A DNA stretch of 64,000 nucleotides from Sphingomonas qomolangmaensis (GTDB lineage: Bacteria; Pseudomonadota; Alphaproteobacteria; Sphingomonadales; Sphingomonadaceae), in assembly GCF_024496245.1 (NCBI RefSeq), contig NZ_CP101740.1:1611501-1675500 (forward strand), written 5' to 3'. Numbering within the stretch: position 1 is the stretch's first letter; each line of letters begins with the position of its first letter. Under the pieces are notes generated by a model that was given only the letters and a program-made list of their open reading frames with translations, had not been told where the DNA came from and ran no database searches. A program made the translations under genes and the position numbers. Shown here one piece after another: positions 43,362 through 51,125 of the stretch.

Positions 43362-44394
43362 CTCGCAGGCGATCCGACTGCTAGCCCAGCGCGCGCGGCT
43401 CGAATCCGAACAGCTGGGCACCATGCGCATCGATACGCCGCGTGCGTTCACCGCGCTGTCGCCAGAGGACCGCGCCGATGCAACCTTGGCGATGCGCTTG
43501 CAGAGGACTGAACTGGCAGCACGCACCGCCGTGCTCGCGGCGCAGCGCGGGGCGCTGGGGCAGCGGGTGGCACAGTCGGGTGAGCAGGGACGCGGATATC
43601 GCGACCAAGCGACTTCTGCCGCCGAACAGCTGCGGTTGATCGACGAACAGATTACCGCTTTGAAGCCCGTCGCCGATCGCGGCTTCGTGTCAAAGACCCG
43701 GATGCGTGAACTCGAACGCGCGCGCGCCGAGATTCAGGGACAGCGCGGCCAGTACAGCGCCAGCGTAGCGCAGAGCCGGGGGGCCGCGCGCGAGAACGAG
43801 ATACAGGTGCTCGAGGCCGAGCAAAGCTTTCGCGAGCGCACCGCCGCCGAATTGCGTGATGTCGAGACCAGTCTTGGCGACGTCATGCCCAAATGGATCG
43901 CCGCGCGCGACCAGCTAGAGCGCACCGCGATCCGTTCCCCCGCGACCGGCGAGGTGGTCGGACTGACGGTGTTTACCCCCGGCGGCGTCATCGCGCCGGG
44001 GGTAAAGCTGATGGACATAGTCCCGGAACACACGCCATTACGCATCCAAGCGCGGATCGCACCTAGCGATGCCGATGACCTGCGCCTCGGGCAGCAAACG
44101 CTCGTAAAGTTCTCCGGCCTGCACGAACGGACGCTACCCAATCTTCAGGGCCGACTCACCCGCCTATCGGCTGACAGCTTTACCGACGAGAAGACCGGGC
44201 AAAGCTATTACACTGGCGAGGTTACCGTGCCTCGCGACCAGCTACGCCTGATCAGCAACCTGCGCGGCGAGGATTTCCCGCTGCGCGCCGGCATGCCAGT
44301 CGAAGTGCTGGTGCCGCTACGCAAACGCACCGCGGTCGATTACGCGCTCGAACCGCTGGTCGGCAGCTTCTGGTCGTCGTTCCGCGAACAGTAA
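43362..44394 (+). pseudogene. HlyD-type membrane fusion protein, 5' truncated by IS
   Basis: About 343 codons remain open from the IS junction to the stop. The sequence is the C-terminal two thirds of a type I secretion periplasmic adaptor: alpha-helical hairpin (LIDEQITALKPVADRGFVSK), lipoyl half (RSPATGEVVGLTVFTPGGVI) and the beta-barrel with GEVTVPRDQLRLI and AGMPVEVLVPLRKRT. The N-terminal anchor is missing and no transporter ATPase or TolC gene lies nearby. An open frame joins it to IS sequence, but there is no reason to think it functions. Confidence 0.85.
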
Positions 44395-44430
44395 GAACAA
44401 CAAGTTTGATTTGCCAACAGAGGCCATGCC

Positions 44431-44458
44431 GGTGTCACAACCGAACGGTTGTGACACC
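44431..44458. promoter_or_regulatory. 28-base near-perfect palindrome
   Basis: GGTGTCACAACCG-AA-CGGTTGTGACACC: two 13-base arms and a 2-base centre, 37 bases after the HlyD-type stop. No T-run follows, so it fits an operator or a stem-loop better than a simple terminator. Confidence 0.5.
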
Positions 44459-44600
44459 ACGTACCGGCGGCTTTGACCGTTCCAATCCTGAAAGCTGACC
44501 GGCATGAAAGCCCCCAATCTCAGACCATCATGGCGGTGACGTGGGGTCATCATCGGACGGCAGGATTTAGGCTTGCTGCCTCGTGGCGCGAATGACTGGG

Positions 44601-44660
44601 TTGGGGCGCAAAGCCGAATGGCAGCTACTCGGCATCATGACCCAGATGCGGACATTTGGA
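44601..44660 (+). repeat. Dispersed 60-base repeat, copy 1
   Basis: Starts TTGGGGCGCAAAGCCGAATG and ends at GCGGACATTTGG. Aligns along its length to the repeat at 46621-46680. Confidence 0.6.
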
Positions 44661-44796
44661 CGCCTTTCCGCGCTCTCGGATTTATGCCATTCGTTCATGC
44701 GATACGGTTGGTGCTCGATACATGGCACATCGGTGCTGCCACCGCCGCATTGCTGGGTCTCGGGCGCATAAAGCGGTGCGATCAAATGATGAGCAA

Positions 44797-45201
44797 TCAG
44801 GCTCCATCGTCTTCAATGTGCTCGCGGTTTGTAAAATTCAGCCGAACGATGCTGATTGGTCCGCCAGGGTCATCGTCGTCCTCCGCGAATTTAGAAGGAG
44901 GGCCGCCACGGCGGGCGCCTGCGGCGGAAAGCGACGGCATCTGCCCGTAGCTTGCCTGCGCAACCAGCATCCCCAAAGAGTGGGAATGGCCCCGCCGCAC
45001 CGCCGACGCGACCCGAAGTTCGGTTTCCATCCGAATCGCCCGGATTGTCGTCGACGTGCGACCCTCGGCGGCTTCAGCGATGAGCCCCAAGTCTTTCGCG
45101 AGCGCAGTCTCCAGATCGCTCTGCTCATGCGGACGGAGCGCATCGGGCGCGGTACGGCTGGCAAGCAATGCCTGGCTTGTAAATGTCGAACAACCACTCA
45201 C
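44797..45201 (-). CDS. Hypothetical protein
   Basis: 134 residues from a GTG at 45201. Mostly helical (DLETALAKDLGLIAEAAEGR, RAIRMETELRVASAVRRG) with an acidic end (KFAEDDDDPGGPISIVRLNF). Not recognised. Composition is more protein-like than the shadow frames around it. Flanked by IS and HlyD debris; the rest of 44459-45381 shows no other gene apart from the repeat at 44601. Confidence 0.4.
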   Translation of the reverse strand: MSGCSTFTSQALLASRTAPDALRPHEQSDLETALAKDLGLIAEAAEGRTSTTIRAIRMETELRVASAVRRGHSHSLGMLVAQASYGQMPSLSAAGARRGGPPSKFAEDDDDPGGPISIVRLNFTNREHIEDDGA

Positions 45202-45381
45202 CCGGCGAGTGTGCAGGGTTCAGTACGGTGAGAAGGTCAGACGGTTCGATTTTCCTGATATGGTTCAAGCATGGAACGCTGCGCTGGAAAGACCATTCGA
45301 CATTCGGATTACAGCCGATATGGTTGTTTTCAGCGCGGCGGAAACAGCGCCAGCGATTCCCTTCCCTTTCGAAAGATCAAA

Positions 45382-45894
45382 ATGACCGACGAAGTACAAT
45401 CGAATGCAGTCGACCTCGCAACCGAACTGACGATCGCATGGCTCGGTAACCAGAATAACCGCGCGGCTGCAGATGACGTTCCGGCCTTCCTGCGGACGAT
45501 GCACGCGACGGTCACCGAGCTCGCAAATGGCGTCTCTGCTCAGAGCGATGAGAACACTGCCGAGGCCGCGGCGCCTGAATATGTTCCGGCAGTTACCGCG
45601 CGTAAGTCGTTGGCATCGAAGGATCACATTCTGTCGATGATCGACGGCAAGCCGTACAAGACGCTGCGCCGGCATCTCAACACGCATGGCATGACGCCGG
45701 AGGAATATCGCGCACGCTATAACCTCAAGGCCGACTATCCGATGGTCGCCGAGAGCTATTCGGAAGCGCGTCGCGCGATGGCCAAGAAGATCGGGCTCGG
45801 TAGCAAGGGTCGCCAGGCCCGCGCCGCAGCGGCCACCCCTGCCGAAGCGGCAAAGCCCGCAGCGCGCACACGCCTCAAGGTCGCGACTGCATGA
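45382..45894 (+). CDS. Ros/MucR family transcriptional regulator lacking zinc cysteines
   Basis: 170 residues from ATG 45382; the open frame extends upstream without coding character. The MucR domain (about 68-145) is clear: YVPAVTARKSLASKDHILSM, then GKPYKTLRRHLNTHGMTPEE and LKADYPMVAESYSEARRAMA. In classical Ros/MucR zinc fingers a Cys stands where this protein has Ser/Met (HILSMIDGKPYK), so zinc binding by a C2H2 site is not possible as usual. Such variants can still bind DNA and act as H-NS-like silencers. A basic Ala-rich tail follows. Confidence 0.92.
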   Translation: MTDEVQSNAVDLATELTIAWLGNQNNRAAADDVPAFLRTMHATVTELANGVSAQSDENTAEAAAPEYVPAVTARKSLASKDHILSMIDGKPYKTLRRHLNTHGMTPEEYRARYNLKADYPMVAESYSEARRAMAKKIGLGSKGRQARAAAATPAEAAKPAARTRLKVATA

Positions 45895-45900
45895 ATGCGA

Positions 45901-45930
45901 GCGGCGCGCGACCCTTGGGTCGCGCGCCGC
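45901..45930. terminator. Strong hairpin between mucR-like gene and convergent HU gene
   Basis: GCGGCGCGCGACCC-TT-GGGTCGCGCGCCGC: 14-base perfect stem with a 2-base loop, 6 bases after the MucR-type stop and before the convergent HU gene. No T-run, but the very stable GC stem fits a bidirectional terminator. Confidence 0.6.
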
Positions 45931-45998
45931 CAGCCGTTCTCCAGCCGATTACTGCCGGCGCATGACTGCGTCGGCGGCGCCGACTGCCGTAATTCGGA

Positions 45999-46274
45999 TC
46001 AGCCGTTCAGCTTGTCCTTCACCGCCTTGGCCGGTGTGAAGGCAAGCTTCTTCGAAGCAGCAATCTGGATCGCTGCACCGGTACCGGGATTGCGACCTTC
46101 GCGCGCCGCGCTTTCCCTCACCTTAAACTTTCCAAAACCGTTCAGCGACACTTCGTCGCCAGCGGCGGCGGCTTCGGTGATCGCGGCAAAGACGGCGTCG
46201 ACCAGCTTGCGCGCATCGGCCTTCGAAAGTTCGTGCGCCTCGGAAACGCGGTCGGCGAGATCGGAATTGTTCAT
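45999..46274 (-). CDS. HU family DNA-binding protein
   Basis: 91 residues, the standard HU length. NNSDLADRVSEAHELSKADA at the N-terminus, the signature VSLNGFGKFKVRESAAREGR, with the DNA-intercalating Pro in RNPGTGAAI. A nucleoid-associated protein that bends DNA without sequence specificity. Convergent to the MucR-type gene. Confidence 0.96.
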   Translation of the reverse strand: MNNSDLADRVSEAHELSKADARKLVDAVFAAITEAAAAGDEVSLNGFGKFKVRESAAREGRNPGTGAAIQIAASKKLAFTPAKAVKDKLNG

Positions 46275-46787
46275 GGCATTATGCTCCGTTTGCTTGGGGC
46301 GCGCCCTCTAGATTCGGTAGCGATCGGCGTCCAGCGCTGCTTGCCCCTTAGGCCGTTGCGCTGTGCTCCAGCGCCGTGATGCGACTGGTCGCAACTCACC
46401 CTCGCTTACACCACCGATGCGCGACCTGGTTCAGCTGCTCGACCCGGACTCGCCCTATGCCTCAGGCTTCGGGAAATGGGCGAGCGAGGCCAGATAATTC
46501 GGGCCGAAACTAGGTCGATGATTGCCTGGGGGGAATTGTCGAGCCGCTTCTATGCAGAAGCCGCGGGCGGAGCGTTTGGCAGCTTCTGGCGTCGCTCAGA
46601 GCGTCGCTCGACGGCAGGAATTGGGGCGCAATGCCGACGGGCAGCTACGTGACATCACGACCCACAAGCGGACGTTCAGCCTATTCTCGGCCCGGCCCGC
46701 AAGCGGACGTTAGTTCATCTCGTTTGGACGACGGATTTGGTTCATAAGAGGAAACGCGCAAAGCCCAATCGCCGTTGAAAGCCGTAG
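46275..46787. other. Intergenic region with dispersed repeat
   Basis: No gene supported. It should hold the HU promoter near 46280-46330. The repeat at 46621-46680 is the only recognisable element. Confidence 0.4.
46621..46680 (+). repeat. Dispersed 60-base repeat, copy 2
   Basis: TTGGGGCGCAATGCCGACGG to AAGCGGACGTTCAGC; related to 44601-44660. A shorter match (GACGACCCACAACCGGACGC) follows the DUF3616 gene at about 47936-47955. Confidence 0.6.
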
Positions 46788-47933
46788 ATGCCCAAATCCC
46801 CTTCCTTGCGTTCGCCTTGGGCTTCCACGACCAAACCTGCGGGGGAGGAAGATCTGGTGCTGGATGCCGACTGCGGGGGTGTGGACGATCCGACCCTCGA
46901 TCTGTCCGCCGCCGCTCGGCACGGGAACACCTTGTTCCTTGGTAGTGACGAGGGTGTCTGTCTGGAGCGGTTAAGCCGCGGCGCGGCCGCGTGGGCAGAC
47001 CACCAGCGCTTCCCGCTTGATGCTATCCTCGATCTCGATGCCTCAGAGGAGGCCGATATCGAAGGGCTTGCGGAGGACGGTGGCTGGCTCTGGGTGCTGG
47101 GGTCGCACGCCCGAACGCGCCCCAAGGTGGGGAAAGCAGACAATGACCACATCGACTTGTCCGCATTCGCGACCTTGAAAGATACCCGCCCCCGCTGTCT
47201 CCTCGCGCGCGTGCCGCTGGCCGTAGACCCGAACATTCCGGCCACGATGCGGCCGGTGCGGCTCGATGGAGAGCGCCGTGCAGGCATGGTGCGCCAGACC
47301 AAACACGGCAATCGCCTGGCGCATATGATGAAGGATAGCGCGCTTCTGAAGCCGTTCACCCGGATCGCGGCCAAGGAAGGCGGCGTCGATCTGGAGGGGA
47401 TTGCCGTTGCGGGCGGTAGGGTGGCGATCGGCATGCGCGGGCCGGTCATCCAGACCTACGCCGTGCTGCTGGAGGTGGAGATCGTTCCGAAGCCTTCGGG
47501 GCGCCTGACGATCGCCGGCCAACTTCACATGCGCCTTCTCGAGCTGGACGGCTTGGGTATCCGCGACCTGAAGCGTGATGGCGCGGATCTCCTGATCCTT
47601 GCGGGACCGACGACCGGGCTCGACGGGCCATGCGCCATTTACCGTTGGGCAGACTGGCTCGGCGATCCGCCGCGGGATTATACAGTGGTGCGACGGCACA
47701 GGCCGGAACGGATCATCGACCTCCCCTTTGGTCGCGGCGACGATCACCCGGAGGGGTTGGTGTTACTCGACGGGATCAACGGCGAACGCGACGTGCTCGT
47801 GATCTGCGACAGTCCTGCCGCGAGCCGCCTCGATCCCGCGACGCGCAGCGTGCGGTGCGATCGATTCCGCATGCCTATCAAACAGCGAGGGTTGCAAAAA
47901 GCGGGCGACCCGAGCTCGGATCGGCTCCGGTAG
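46788..47933 (+). CDS. DUF3616 domain-containing protein
   Basis: 381 residues, predicted soluble. Pattern of the DUF3616 family: SDEGVCLERL near the start, ADIEGLAEDGGWLWVLGSHA, DLEGIAVAGGRVAIGMRGPV, LGIRDLKRDGADLLILAGPT and HPEGLVLLDG. These repeated blades suggest a beta-propeller. Biochemical role unknown. Stands alone, flanked by copies of the dispersed repeat. Confidence 0.85.
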   Translation: MPKSPSLRSPWASTTKPAGEEDLVLDADCGGVDDPTLDLSAAARHGNTLFLGSDEGVCLERLSRGAAAWADHQRFPLDAILDLDASEEADIEGLAEDGGWLWVLGSHARTRPKVGKADNDHIDLSAFATLKDTRPRCLLARVPLAVDPNIPATMRPVRLDGERRAGMVRQTKHGNRLAHMMKDSALLKPFTRIAAKEGGVDLEGIAVAGGRVAIGMRGPVIQTYAVLLEVEIVPKPSGRLTIAGQLHMRLLELDGLGIRDLKRDGADLLILAGPTTGLDGPCAIYRWADWLGDPPRDYTVVRRHRPERIIDLPFGRGDDHPEGLVLLDGINGERDVLVICDSPAASRLDPATRSVRCDRFRMPIKQRGLQKAGDPSSDRLR

Positions 47934-48029
47934 TGACGACCCACAACCGGACGCTCAGCAGGCATCATTCATTCTCCGAAAACAGCCGTTTGTTCATCGG
48001 GGTATCGAAGCCTGTCCTGGCGAACGGAG

Positions 48030-49385
48030 CTACACATCTAGAACTCGATCAGCCTTGGCGACTTGTTCGGCTTTCCGCTTCAGGTCGTTGAGCACCCGGG
48101 ACAAATTGATCCGGATTGCAAGCCGGGCCAACGGCTCCCAGTACAGCCCCGGATCGATGCGAAGGACATGGCGGGCGTCGATGACAAGCCGGGTGCCCCC
48201 ACCCCGAAGCGGCAGGAGCGTGAAGCGGGTCGTGCCGGTGTCGAAATAGCCCTGGACGTGCGGTGAGTGGACGCGGCGATACGGGCTCATCTCCTCCATG
48301 GCGGGCGGCTGGGTCAGCACGGCGAAGGCAAGCTGCCGACCGGGCACCCATTCCGTCACCCGCTCGCGCGCGATACCAGTCGAAAACGCGCCCAGTCGCA
48401 CTGCGCCGACGCCTTGCCCCAGCAACCGCCCGCGCACGGGATAGGCGAGGCCCGCCGCACCGGTTAGTCCCGGGCCGCCCGCGATCGTTCCGTTGCCTAT
48501 CAGCGCCGCCCAGACCGCCGCGCGTGGGGCCGCCACGTCGACCGACTGTCGGCTGGCGATCGGCACTTCGGGCGGCATCGCGGCCTCCAGCATGAACAGC
48601 GCGGGCAACAGCGCCACGCTCGCCAGCGGCCGGCTGTTGCCGAGCGCCGCTCGTGCCACCGCACGCCCGGCGGCACCGCCGACCACCGCAACGATCGCAC
48701 CGAGCGGAGCGGCCAGCAGGATGCAGACGAGGCCCTCAAGCGCCAACGCGACCAGCGCAACCGTCCCCAGCGCCGCCGAGATCAGCACGAGCCGCGCGGT
48801 GCTGCGCCCCGTAAGCAGCAACCGCCGGTTCGCCAGATAGCCGGTGGTCACGCCCACCAGGAAGGGCGTCGCCACGAACAGGCTCCAGCCATAGCTGCCG
48901 AGCGTCAGCGCGGAGATCAGCACCGCCGCGACGATCAGCCCGACACCCGCCAGCACGCCTTGGATCACATGCGCGACATCCGCCCCCGGCACGCGCTCCG
49001 GTGCGGCCTCCGTCCGTCGAGCAAAGCGTGGTAGCAACGCCAGCACCAGCACGACGGCGAACTGCAGCGCGGGCACGACCGCCACCGCCGCGAGCGCATG
49101 CCCCCCGCCCGACCAGTTTGCGCGCCGGAACGACACCAGCGCCAGGACGCCGGCCGAGGTCAGCGAGATGGCAAAGGCCAACGCGGCCTGGCTAGCCGGC
49201 AGATCGGGGCGCATCGCGAACCGCCGGAGCGGCAACAGCCAGAAGCCTGCATCGGGGACGAGCGAGCCGCCGCTCCCGACAAGCATCAGGAACACGGCAA
49301 GGTGCGGCACCAGTAGCAGCACCGGCGCGAGGATCGCGTAATCGGCCGGGCGCGTCGTGCCGGCGAAGGAAGGCAAACGAGGCAT
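48030..49385 (-). CDS. Membrane protein with C-terminal SRPBCC (polyketide cyclase-like) domain
   Basis: 451 residues from ATG 49385, 4 bases after the desaturase stop. The first 285 or so residues form about eight membrane helices (ILAPVLLLVPHLAVFLMLVG and others). The C-terminal part (about 300-451: QSVDVAAPRAAVWAALIGNG, ARERVTEWVPGRQLAFAVL, RFTLLPLRGGGTRLVIDARH) is a START-like SRPBCC domain, which binds hydrophobic ligands. With the acyl-lipid desaturase it probably serves membrane-lipid modification or sensing. Confidence 0.75.
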   Translation of the reverse strand: MPRLPSFAGTTRPADYAILAPVLLLVPHLAVFLMLVGSGGSLVPDAGFWLLPLRRFAMRPDLPASQAALAFAISLTSAGVLALVSFRRANWSGGGHALAAVAVVPALQFAVVLVLALLPRFARRTEAAPERVPGADVAHVIQGVLAGVGLIVAAVLISALTLGSYGWSLFVATPFLVGVTTGYLANRRLLLTGRSTARLVLISAALGTVALVALALEGLVCILLAAPLGAIVAVVGGAAGRAVARAALGNSRPLASVALLPALFMLEAAMPPEVPIASRQSVDVAAPRAAVWAALIGNGTIAGGPGLTGAAGLAYPVRGRLLGQGVGAVRLGAFSTGIARERVTEWVPGRQLAFAVLTQPPAMEEMSPYRRVHSPHVQGYFDTGTTRFTLLPLRGGGTRLVIDARHVLRIDPGLYWEPLARLAIRINLSRVLNDLKRKAEQVAKADRVLDV

Positions 49386-49389
49386 CGGC

Positions 49390-50352
49390 TCAACCCCTTC
49401 CCACGACAGCGACCGCAGCCGGCGGGCTCGGATGCCCATGTTCAGGCGCAACCCGGGTCAACGCACCCTCTCGCGCCAGATGTTGCGGCAGCGCGATATC
49501 CCAGACAAGCTCGGCCTTCTCCAGAAGCAGCAGGAACGCGTACCCCCAGTCACTCTGGCCGGGGTAGAGACCGATCCGCGCTGATCCCGGAAACGCGTGG
49601 TGATTGTTGTGCCAGGCCTCGCCCATCGTCGCGATTGCCGCCCAGGGGACGTCGTGCGCCTGCACGCCCGCCTCAGTCACCAACCAGCTTTGCGGCCCCG
49701 TCCGGTGTGCCATGTGTCCGACGAACCAGTGCCCCGTCACCGACAGCGTGACACGTACGCAGATGCCCCAGACCAACCAGCTCCAGCCCCCGGCAGCGAA
49801 CAGCAACGCCGCGATCGGCAGCTGCTGCGCCATCCACGTCGCCTCCAGGAAACGGTAGAACGGGTCCCGCCCCGCCCGGCCCAGATCGAACGCGGGCGGA
49901 TGCGCCAGCTCCAGCCGGCAATGCAGCTGCCACCATGCATCGTGAAGCGGCGGGCGGCGGTGCGCCAGATAGTCGTGGCAATCGCTCCGCCGCTGCGCCC
50001 AGTCGCGCAGGTCGTGGGTGCGGATCATCCGCAACGGCCCGCTCATGCCGACTAGCGTGCCGATCCAGACAAGCAGCCGCTCCAGCCACAACGGGCATTC
50101 GAAGCTGCGGTGAATCAGCCGGCGATGAAAACCCACGCTATGGCCCAGCAATAGCGTCGCGCCAGTGAGCAGCAAGCACACCGCCAGCGCCCCCCAGCTG
50201 AACAGCAATGGCGCCACCACCAACGAAGCGGCCATCATGGTGCCGGTCCACAGAGAATGCACTGAATCCCACCGTACGACGCCCGCAACCGGACTGCTTC
50301 CGGGCAGCTCAACCAGCGTGTTCACGTGGCAGCGATCGGGATAGAGTGTCAT
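49390..50352 (-). CDS. Fatty acid/acyl-CoA desaturase family protein
   Basis: 320 residues with four main hydrophobic segments and the three His boxes of diiron membrane desaturases: GHSVGFHRRLIH, a middle box HDYLAHRRPPLH, and WHNNHHAFPGSAR near the C-terminus. It would introduce a double bond into acyl chains. The operator repeats at 50369-50435 and the divergent ArsR-type gene indicate repression by that regulator. Confidence 0.88.
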   Translation of the reverse strand: MTLYPDRCHVNTLVELPGSSPVAGVVRWDSVHSLWTGTMMAASLVVAPLLFSWGALAVCLLLTGATLLLGHSVGFHRRLIHRSFECPLWLERLLVWIGTLVGMSGPLRMIRTHDLRDWAQRRSDCHDYLAHRRPPLHDAWWQLHCRLELAHPPAFDLGRAGRDPFYRFLEATWMAQQLPIAALLFAAGGWSWLVWGICVRVTLSVTGHWFVGHMAHRTGPQSWLVTEAGVQAHDVPWAAIATMGEAWHNNHHAFPGSARIGLYPGQSDWGYAFLLLLEKAELVWDIALPQHLAREGALTRVAPEHGHPSPPAAVAVVGRG

Positions 50353-50368
50353 GCCAGCCTCCAGGTGT

Positions 50369-50435
50369 TTAACTCAGGGCTTAATTACCCACGAGACGGC
50401 GCCCCTTGTCAAGTGGTTAGCTCATCCCTTAATTA
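50369..50435. promoter_or_regulatory. Repeated operator between desaturase and ArsR-type gene
   Basis: Two 19-base direct repeats 48 bases apart: TTAACTCAGGGCTTAATTA (50369-50387) and TTAGCTCATCCCTTAATTA (50417-50435). Only 4 of 19 positions differ. Each is itself partly palindromic (TTAA..TTAA). One sits 17 bases from the desaturase ATG, the other 7 bases from the regulator ATG, so one repressor could shut both promoters. Confidence 0.7.
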
Positions 50436-50441
50436 ATCGGC

Positions 50442-50765
50442 ATGCAGAAAGTTTTCGAGGCACTCGCCTCCATCCCCCGCCGCAAGATCCTAGCCTATCT
50501 GGCGCATGCCGAACTGAGCGCGGGCGAGATCGCGTCGCGCTTCGAAATGTCCAAACCCGCGGTATCCCAGCATCTGTCCGTGCTGGAGAACGCTGGACTG
50601 GTGGCGAGCGAGAAGCGCGGCCAGTTCGTGTTCTACCGACTGGTCGCGGACAATCTCGCCAATACCCTCAACGCTTACGTCCAGGAAGTCTGCCCCGTGT
50701 CGCGCCCCCTGAAGGCGGAAAGCGCCAACCAAGCGCGCAAACAGGCGGCTTCCGGCGACAAGTAG
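50442..50765 (+). CDS. ArsR/SdpR-type winged-helix repressor
   Basis: 107 residues: FEALASIPRRKILAYLAHAE, then SAGEIASRFEMSKPAVSQHL with SVLENAGLV and the wing KRGQFVFYRL. It has no ELCVCDL-type metal site, so it belongs to the non-metal SdpR branch. Likely autoregulated and repressor of the divergent desaturase/SRPBCC operon. Confidence 0.9.
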   Translation: MQKVFEALASIPRRKILAYLAHAELSAGEIASRFEMSKPAVSQHLSVLENAGLVASEKRGQFVFYRLVADNLANTLNAYVQEVCPVSRPLKAESANQARKQAASGDK

Positions 50766-51125
50766 CGAGTTCGAGCCAAACCCGGCCACTCCCGGCGGCT
50801 AATCGCCTTCCCAATTTCCGACGTCCATTCATCAGTTCTCGATCACCCCGCAGCGCCGTTAGAACGGCGAAAAATGGAGCATAGCGGTCACCACGAATGA
50901 CCGCGCTAGCAAAAACCGGACGCGCGTTCCGTCAAAAGCCTCAAACGCGCGATCAACCCGATCCGCTTGGTAGGCCGCTGAGATAAGGGTCAAATAGGCG
51001 GCAGATTGCTCTGATTAACCACCCAGCGTTTCGGGGATGACGGCTGTTGGTTCCGACGGGGTAATTCGCTAGAAGTTCTAGTCGCTGAAAGTTATGCCAG
51101 CCCTCCCGCCGATGGATCCGCTATC
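50766..51125. other. Intergenic region upstream of the Septu-like pair
   Basis: 360 bases without a supported gene. A small stem (CGCCGTT-AG-AACGGCG, 50854-50869) is present. I could not recognise a retron msr-msd or other structured RNA. Confidence 0.35.

Noticed and set aside
42895..44394. Single open frame running from the IS into the HlyD-type gene as a 499-residue fusion
   Set aside because: The first 150 residues are antisense IS sequence; only the HlyD part shows homology, so it is a truncated gene.
47043..47747. Minus-strand frame opposite the DUF3616 gene
   Set aside because: Antisense shadow of a recognised protein.
50766..51125. Retron-type RNA before the ATPase/HNH pair
   Set aside because: No reverse transcriptase gene nearby and no msr-msd-like structure seen.
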